DNA of 64,000 nt from Sceloporus undulatus (Eukaryota; Chordata; Lepidosauria; Squamata; Phrynosomatidae), in NCBI RefSeq assembly GCF_019175285.1, contig NC_056527.1, positions 104,427,765 through 104,491,764 of the forward strand, read 5' to 3'. Both the position numbers and the translations under genes were made by a program. A model generated the notes under the pieces. The model was not told where the DNA came from. It made no database searches and worked only from the letters and a program-made list of their open reading frames with translations. Positions 29,567 through 39,400 of this stretch are shown here, piece by piece. Every line of letters starts with the position of its first letter. Within the stretch, counting starts at the first letter, position 1.

Positions 29567-32500
29567 GTGTGCTGTGGTTGAGTCCTCTTTTTGTATTGGA
29601 AATGCGTGTGCCAGGCCCTCTGGAACAGAGCATTGGGTCAAATTAGACCAGGACTAGGCAGCTTGAGGCCTACCTCTTATTGCTATACCAGTGGTTCCCA
29701 AACTTTTGTCCTCCAGTTGTTTGGACTTCAATTCCCAGAATTCTTGACTGTTGGTCAAGTTGGCTGGGGCTTCTGGGAACTGAAGTCCAAAACAACTGGA
29801 CAACCAGTTTGGGTAGCACTGTGATAGACTTTAACTTTTTTCTGCCCCGGCTAGTATAGCTAGTGGTGAAGGATTATGGGAGTTGCAGTCCAGAAACATC
29901 TGGATGACCACAAGCTATTTATGCCAGGACTGGAGTAAAGCAGAAGAGGTACAAGACCAGGCAGTGAATATACACAATGTATTTTTATAAAGATGTCATG
30001 GAAAGGCATTTTACAGTGTGCCTGGCTATTAGGCTGTTAGAAGCTTCTAAAATTCAGCTCATTTGGAATATATGACTTAAAATAATTTAGCTGTTCTGTG
30101 TCTCGCTAAATAATCTATTTTGTTCTGTTTAATTTTATAAGCCACTTTAAGAGCTTTTTTCTAAAAAAAGTGGGATAAAAATAAAAAGTTGTAACATATC
30201 ACTTGTGTGCATAAGGCAGCCTAGTTTTAACAATACAGATCCATTGCTTATATGTTACCTTTTACTTGAGGGCCACTGCAAATAAGTCCCTGAGGATGCC
30301 TCTGTCCACTTTGTTTAGAAAGTTCTCAGAATATACACTCGTCCTGGTTATGGAGAGCAGAATATGTGTGGACTATCTAGTTCAGGGATGTGACAATGCC
30401 CTCCTAGATTTTGGACTGCAACCTCCAGCATTCCTTAGCTATTTGCTGGCTTGGGCAGCTGGGCATTGCAGTCCAGCACCATCTGAAGGGCTATGCAGTT
30501 CCCACCTTGGTTTAGTTCCAGCCAGAATAGAGTTAGGTTCCTTAGGACTGGAGCATGGCTTTGGCATGGCTTTTGGACTCTTAGGACGCATGCATCCTTT
30601 AAACAGCATACCTCCAAAGTGACCCGAAGCAGCTTTATTTTGGCCTGTCTGTATGGGCCCTTAGTTTCAATGACAATTTAATTGGAGCAATATCCCATAT
30701 TAGTTCTGACAACTTGGTTAAGACTGAGTCATACAATTATCCAATCTCTCTGTCCCTAGGCAACCCAGAAAATCCAGAGCTCACTGCCTTCTCAGGCAGA
30801 GTCCAAGCCCATTCGTCCACTCCCAGGTAAAGTGTTTTGAATATGGAATTTGTGACAACTACTCAGTGACATGAAGGAATGCTGGAAAGTTTCAGGGTAC
30901 CTGAGGCAGTGACTTAGATCAGCTTTCCCCATATCTGAGTTTTTCAGATGTGTTGGGCTACAGCCCCCATCATCTCCATATATCATGCATATTAAAACAT
31001 ACAAAAGCAAACACTCTAATAAGTAGCCTCCCTGAACACATGTACCTATTAAAAGCCTCCTTGAAGAGAATTTCAAAGGATGGGAGCAGATACTGAGAAG
31101 GCTCTGTCTTGTGTCCTCACCAAGTAAGCCTGTGATGGTGATAGGACTGAGAGAAAGCCTTCCCCTGAAGATCTTAGAGTTCTAGGAGGTTTATATGGGA
31201 AGATACAGTCTGATCTGAGCCATATAAGACTTTATAGGTTATAACCAGCACTTTGAATTGTGCCTGGAAATGAACTGGTAACTAGTGAAGTTGTCTTTAA
31301 AAGGAAATTATATGCTCCCAATAACTGGCCCCAGTCAGCAGTCTGGCTGCAGCATTCTGAACCCACTGTGGTTTCTGAACAGTTTCCAAAGCATGACTCA
31401 TTTTCCCTTCGTGACTATAAGAATTGAGCAATAGGTTAATAACAGAGGATACTTCATTCCCCCAGTCTGTCCACAGCCTTCATACCTTTTCCCAGCCTCA
31501 AACTACAAAGCAAAAGCAAAATGTACCAAACAGCTGCATCTACACTGCAAATTAATGCATCTTGACACAGCTTTAACTGCCATGGCTCAATGCTATGGAA
31601 TTCTGGGATTTGTAGTTTTGTGGGATATTTAACCCCCTATCAGAGAGCTCTGGTGCCACAATAAACTACAAGTCCCAGCATTCCATAGGATGGAGCCATG
31701 GCAGTTAAAGTGGTGTCAAAAACTGCATTAATTCTGCAGTATGGCAATAGTCAACATCACTAATGCAAGCTAAAGCTTTTGTGCCAACTCATTACAGGCC
31801 CAACTCATTACAAGAGGCAAGAAACAAGCAGTGGAGAGCCTTCCAGTTGGGGCTGTGTATGATTTTGTACCAGATGAGAGCGCACACAGCCCATCCTAAC
31901 CTTGCCTCTTTTTTCCTTTCCAGGATTCTGTCTTAAAACCCGCACAGTTTCTGGTGATAAAGTATTCGTCAATGTCTGCAAGTCCCCTCACATTCCTCCA
32001 CCTCCTGATCTGAGCAATGAAGAACTGACCTGCCTCATTGAATCTGAAGCTGCTTCCAACTTCCGCATCCCCATGAGCCTGGGAGAGCCTCATGCAGAAG
32101 TGGACAAAAGTGAGTGTTCAGCTCATTGGTAGGGAGATAACTGGTTAGCAATGAGAAGTGCTGCTCAGGCTAAAGAATTAAGTCTAGGACTGTGGTTATA
32201 TAGAAACCAATCAAAATCATTGTAAATACATAAGCAAAAGGCCAAAGAATACAAAAGGTATAATAGCAATTATTCAAGTGAACAGTATTTACAGCCAAAA
32301 TGAAAAACAGCTACACGAGAATTCAAAAACGTAGAACTGAATGGAACGCCACATCTTAACAACAAAAACAAGAAAAGATATATGAAGCATTGCCATAGAA
32401 AAATGAAGATGCTGAGAACATTACATTAGAACATAATGAGATAAAGGAAGTCAGTACAGGTTTGATTCTCCCTTATCCAGAATTTCAAAATCCAAAATAC

Positions 32501-35500
32501 TCAAAAAATTAAAACTCTTTTCATGGGTGGCTGAGATAGTGACACCTTTGCTTTCAGATGGTTCAATGTGCACAGACTTGGTTTCGTGCACAAAATTATC
32601 TAAAGTCTAAGAGTATTTCCCCACTGAGATGGAATAATGTGAAGTTGTTGCTCTATAGCTTTTAAATCATTTTTGATGTATGATGACCCTAAGGTAAACC
32701 TATTACAGGAGTTTCTTGGCAAGATTTGTTCAGAGGAGATGTGCCTTTGCCTTCATCTGAGGCTGAGAGAGTGTCACTTACCAAAAGTTAGCTAGTGGGT
32801 TTCTGTGAGGAACTGAAGTCATAGCTCAATGCTGAAACCACCACATGCTGGTTTTTCATCTCAGTTTACCTATTCAAAAACAGCCATAATATCCAGGACA
32901 ATTGATTTGGCTTGGGTGCTTTAGGAATATATGCCTCTTCCTAACACCTCTTTTCTTACCTCCAGGTGGTAATGGCTGCACTGCTTACGATGTCAGCATC
33001 AGCACCAGCTTTTTCAACAAGATGGAGGTGAGCATCTTGTTTAACAGTAGTTTTTCAGTCCCTAAATTTGCTATACCACCAGGGCCAGCATTTGTATCAG
33101 GATAGCACAGGGAGGAACACCTGGGTATATTTTGCTGCTCAGAAAGTAGGAAAGATATTGGAATGAAGGTACTTCCAACAGCAGGAAAGATGGACAAGTA
33201 ATAACTATTAGGGTGCCTAGTTTTTTGTGGGTTTTTCGGGCTATGTGGCCATGTTCTAGAAGAGTTTATTCCTGACGTTTCGCCAGCATCTGTGGCTAGC
33301 ATCTTCAGAGAATGCTGTTAGGGTGCCCTCGATCCCTTATTGTGCACCAGTAGTAGTTAGTGTCTCCCATGTCAGTGGTGTAGTGAATCTGTTACGAGTT
33401 TGTCTGAACTTTAGGAAAATTAACAAAGGTGCTGAATCTTTTGGGGGATATGTTGCAACAGAATGCTTCTTTTAAGAATCTATGCTAATACTTGTAGCAG
33501 ATTCACAGCCCGCCAATATGGATACCATCAGCCACATGGGTAGAGGTTTTCATCCACCTTCTCAGTCCAAATTAAGAAGAGCCCGTAACATCTTACATGT
33601 GCATGCACATGCTATTGCATGAGGAATGCTTTGTTGTTGTTTTTGTGTGCCCTCAACTTGTTTCTGACTTATGGTAACCCTAAAATGAACCTATCACAGA
33701 GATTTGTTTGGCAAGATTTGTTCAGAGGGAAATTGCTTTTGCTTTCCTCTGAGGCCAAGAGAATGTGACTTGCCTAGGATTACTCAGTGGGTTTCCATGG
33801 CTGAGTGGGGATTTGAACCCTATCCAGTCCTCAAGCCACTACATCACACTGGCTCACTGCAGTGTAGTCCCATTCATGAATTACACGATCCCACCACATG
33901 GGTCTTTTTAATTAGTTATTTATTAGCTACATTTTTATTCTCCTTTTCTTTAATTAGTCCAAGGCAGCATACGTGATTCTTCTTCTCCTCTCCTTATACT
34001 CAACAACCCTGTGGGATATTTCAGGCTGACAGGGAAGGATTGGCCCAGGGTCTCCCAAAGTACTTTCATAACTTAGTGGAGGTTAGAACCTGCCTTTCCC
34101 AAGTTCCAGTACAATACTTTCACATTTCAGGCAGATTAATTGGTTCTTTTTGATGCCCATTTGGGACCAGTCATGCACCTAAGAACTGTTTTATGTTGTG
34201 TCAGATCTGTATGATATTAGGGAATGCTCCTGTGAGACCAACTCAAAGAGTACCAGATAGAGTGCAATCTTCCCAGTGCTCCACACTTCTTCGTCCGGTG
34301 ATAAATAAGGCCACAAAAGGGACAGTGGTGGTAGTGGAAGAGACTGACTGAAATTGAAGCCAGAGAAGTGTAGTGAGTGATGGGCCAAAGGAGATTTTGT
34401 AGGCTTTCAACTGTTACTGTGTTAGCTGCTGTGATGGTTTGGGGATCTGCTTGGAATTTCCTTTTGGCCTGAAGAAGAAACAAACAACAATGATCCTGTC
34501 CCCAGGTTTTTAAAATATAAAATCCAACTGTTGTTTGGAATTGCCTCTGTCTCTATAATTTATGCATTGTTCCCCATTCTCCTAATGTGGAATGAGAGAA
34601 TTCCTAGGCAAAAGTCAGAGATTCCTACTCCCTCAGATTTTTTTTTTTTAAAATGAGGATGCTGGAAATGGCAAATGAGATTTCTTGCATGTAAAGTGCA
34701 TGCTCTGCCATTGAGCTGTGACCCCCCTCATTACCTCTACACTTTACATTTTGATGTGGGTGATAATTCATTATGCACTCTCTTTTTATCAGAGCTGGGG
34801 AACTTGTTGCCCTCCAGATGTTGTTGGACTATAGCTCCCATCAGCCCTAACTGGCATGGCCAGCCATTATAGGATCCAGTAACATCTGGACACTGCACAG
34901 TCCTCATTCTTGAGATAAGGAGTAGTGGTGATGTTATTATGTAACCATACATGAGTATATATATCTCCTTAGATTGTACCTCAGAGAAGCAGCTCTTCAG
35001 ATTTCTCTGTTCTCTCTCATCTTCAAGGGCAACCAATTCCTCAAAGAGTTTTTCATCACTGTCGCATTAGAAGGACTGTCTGAGAAATACAAGATGGATC
35101 TCAGCTACCAAGGTATGAGGAGTCAGCCTTGCTCCTGGAAGGCAGGTGATCTCTCATAAAGGCAACTCTCTAACTGAGTGCCAGGGAAACACCTTTGGAT
35201 CCCCCCTATACCTGTGGGCTTGATCATAGTTTGGGGCCTCTGCAACCCAATCTAATGATGCTTTTTGTTTCTACTTTCAGAATGGCTAATTCTGAAGAAC
35301 AGAAAGTTTATGGGCTCCATATCAGAGCAGACCATCCGCACCAAATCCAAACCTGTCATCCAGGAAGTGGACAGCAGGTGCATCTTCTGTGTGTGTGTGT
35401 GTGCTGCATCCTTTAATTTGATTCCCCATCTTGGATTAGAAATGTTGAATTTTAAAATTCTTGTTGGTCCCCTTTCATGTATGATATCTGTTGCTGCATC

Positions 35501-36435
35501 CACACTGAAGAAATAATCCAGTTTGACACCACTTGAACAGCCATGGCTCAATGCTATGGAATTCTGGGAATTATCGTTTGTTGTTATACCATGGCTCTCT
35601 GACAGAGATGGTTAAATGTCTCACAGAACTACAATTTCCATAATTCCATATCATTGAGCCTTAGCAGTAGTGATAAACTGGATTATTTCTGCCATGCAGG
35701 TGCAGCCCATGTATAAAATAAGGATAATGCACATCAATTCCTGAGACTTCTTTTGCAGAGGGTTCGTTTTGCTTCATCTCCCATTCATTGATCATTTCCT
35801 TGGAGGATGACATACAGTCTGATACATACCTACACCCCCACCCATCCCCAAATAGCTGCAAGGCCCAGCATTCATGGCTGTTGGCTATGTGGTAGTTGCA
35901 ATACAGTGACATCTGGAGGGTTGTGTGATTATTACCTTAAGGAACAGAGGCTGAGTGGACATCTCCTAAATGCAAATTCTGGTATCATGTGTAATTTGAG
36001 ACAAGGGGAAAACAAATCTGTGGGTGGAGACTTATGTCTTTTCAATTGCCCTTTTTGCCACAAAAATGTTCCCTCATTGACTGGAATGTCATTGCTTTGG
36101 ATGGCTGGGTGCTCTGATTAAACAACGGAGTGATTTGGGCCCAAACTCAGTATGGATTTGAAGCAGAGCAACCTAACTGATCAGATGTTTTAACTGAGAT
36201 CCAAAACACAATACAGTTTGAGGGCACTTTAACTGCCCTGGTTCAATGCTAGGGGATTCTGGGAACTGTAGTTTTGTGAAACATTTAGTTTTCTCTGTCA
36301 GAGAGCTCTATTGCCACAATAAACTACAATTCCCAGGATTCCCTAACACTGAGCCAGGGTAGTTAAATCAGTCTCAAACTGGATTATTTCTGCAATGTGT
36401 TTTGGATTTGAACCTTGTTTCCTAAGATGATGATG

Positions 36436-36474
<39 letters not shown>

Positions 36475-39400
36475 CATTTATTTGTAGCCCGCTTTTCCAG
36501 GGTAGATCAAAGTGGGTAACATGGTTGTATACAATATACAAATTGTAACAACAATCAATCAATATATCAATATAAAAACAATTAAAACAAGGTTAAAAAA
36601 TACAAGCAAAACATACAGACTAGCTGACTCAAAAGTGCATGTGCACTGGGGAGATAACAGATGTTACAATGTCTGGGGAAAGGCTTGTTCGAAGAATAAG
36701 GTTTTTAACCTCTTCCTAAATTAGTCAAGGGAGGTGACTGAGCGGAGCTCGCCGGGAAGAGAGTTCCAGAGCTGCAGGGCAGAGATAGAATATGCCCTCT
36801 GAGCAGTTGCAGCATATTTTGTGTCTGGAACCCTCAACAGTTGCTTCCCGGCTGATCTGAGAGTGCGGGGCGGATTGTATGGGGAGAGGCGGTCCTCCAA
36901 GTACCCTGGGCCCAAGGCATTTAGGGCTTTATAGGTTATAACCAACACCTTGTATTGCGCCCAGAAGCAAATAGGCAGCCAATGTAGATCTTTCAAGACA
37001 GGTGTTATGTGGCTGGTCCTAGAGGATCCAGTGACCAGTCTTGCTGCCATGTTCTGAACCAGTTGTAGCTTCCGAGTATGGTACAAGGGTTGCCCCATGT
37101 AGAGCGCATTACAGAAATCCAACTGAGAGGTCACCAGAGCATGTACCCCTGTTTCAAGGTCCCCCTGGCCCAGGTAGGGTCGCAGTTGGTGTATCAGCCG
37201 AAGCTGATAACAGGTGCTCCTGACCGTCACATCCACCTGAGATGTAAGGTGGCGCGACGAGTCCAGAAGCACCCCAGACTGCGGACGGAGTCCTTCAAGG
37301 GGAGCGTGACCCCGTTCAGGACAGGTGGACAAATATCCTTTCCCGGGCCCGGGGAACCTATCACGAGCACTTTCGTTTTCTCTGGATTCAAACTGAGTCT
37401 GTTTTCCCTCATCCAGCCCATTACCAACTCCAGACAGGCATTTAGAGGAGAGATGCCATCCTTGGTCACTGCATCAGTCGGAGACACAGAGAAACATATT
37501 TGGGTGCCATCAGCGTACTGATAACACCTCGCCCCGTGTCTCCGGATGATCTCTCCCAGCGGTTTCATGTAAATATTGAATAGCATGGGGGACAGAATGG
37601 CTCCTTGAGGGACACCAGATGTAAGTGCCCTCTTATCAGAGCACATGTCCCCCAGCTGCACCATCTGGAATCTACCCGAGAGGTAGGAATGGAACCACTG
37701 GAGCGCAGTGCCCCCGATACCCAACTCCCTCAGGCGTTCCAGAAGGATACCATGTTCAATGGTATCGAAAGCCGCTGAGATGTCTAAGAGCACTAACAGG
37801 GACACGCTACCCCTGTGCATGCCCAGACGGAGATCATCGACCAGGGCAGTCTCAACTCCATAGCCCGTCTGGAAGCCGGTTTGAAATGGTGTGTGTCTTT
37901 TCTTTTTCTTGTAGTGAGGTCAAGGAGAAAACTAGTAACTTATGGCAATCTTCTGTGTCTGAAAGGTATGATTGGAGAAAACACTTAGAATGGTGAAGGG
38001 GTCAGGGAAAGTGTATGATAATGTTTCTGGATCAGGAAAACTAGTGTGCAATCACAAATAGATTAGACTGTTCCAAAGTAATTTACATGGGACTGCTTTT
38101 TAACACTTAGCAGAAACTGCAGTTAGTACCTTACAAGTGAAAACTACAACAGATTGTTGCAGCAGTGTTGCTTTTGAGGATTCCTGCCACTCCTTTCTAT
38201 TTCCTTCCATTTCTTCTGTTCTCTGCCACACTCCTGAAACAGCAAGGCAGCATTCTGTTGTTATTGATCACAGTCATGTTTTGGGATTGTTTTTGGTTCT
38301 TCAGGGGATTCCCTCTTTTGCTTAGTGCTCCCCTTAAATACACTCATCCCTCCATATTTGTTGCTTTGATATTTGTGGATTTGGTTATTCACAGATTTGA
38401 TTAATATGTTCCTCTCTAGGAATATTTTGGTCCTCCAGTGCAACTCTGGTTAGCTTTAACTAAATGTTGCATTGAAAGACCTAGAGATTCCTAGAGAAAA
38501 TTCTCTTCTAGGCATTTGTAGCTCCTCCAGGTCAGTGTCTGTCGGACATTGACCACAGAGTTGCACTGGAAAACCTAGAGATTCCTAGAGAGGTGTGCTC
38601 TGAGATAAAAACATGGTGTTTTTGTTATTTGCAGTTTTTCCATATTCACGGGGGTCTTGTGCCCTTAACACTAGCGAATATGGAAGGACAAGTGTATTTA
38701 ATACTTCTATAAACTGTGGGGCTTCCCCAGCCTGGTGTAAGTTCTGGCTTTATAAGCAACTAGATTTTCCTCCCAAAATAAATTAAACGGTATAGTACAC
38801 AGCTTACAGTAGCATCAATTAGAATAAAATCCTGCACTTTTCCAGCTAAGCTTTATTGCACTGCTTACTGTAGACACACTAGTGCAACCCCCACATTGAA
38901 AGTTTTGTTTCTCTGGCCCTGCTTTACAATACTCCCATGCTGTTGCTGCTAAAAAAAATTGCTTCTTTGGCTTTCTAATTTGGGCGACTGGCAAATTTCT
39001 TTTTCTAACATGCCAAGGAATTGTACTGCTGACTACAATTGATTCGTTCTTGCCTGGAAACTTACTAGGGACCAGCCGCCAGTGGCTTGTGGACCAACAC
39101 CAGTCCAGGGATCACCACTTAAAATGGCAGTGCGGTGAAACAAGTTGATTTCAATTGGCCTTTGGCAACTCTGGCCCAGATAGGACCAAATAGGACAGTT
39201 AGCCCTGTTATTAACTGTCTTGAGCAGCTGATTTGAAACAAAGCTTAGATCTCAGGTCAATTACTTAAATAACATTCTGTTAGAATAGAGTTGTAACTAT
39301 ATTCTGGCATGACCCTTAATCTGAAATAAATTGTCTGCTCCTGTTTTTAAGAATGGGCAGAACAGAACAGATTCCAGTGGAGGATGCTGAAAAGCATCTT

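Noticed and set aside
37078-37521. 147-codon plus-strand open frame in PIH1D1 intron 6
   Set aside because: Antisense to the L2-type LINE coding region.
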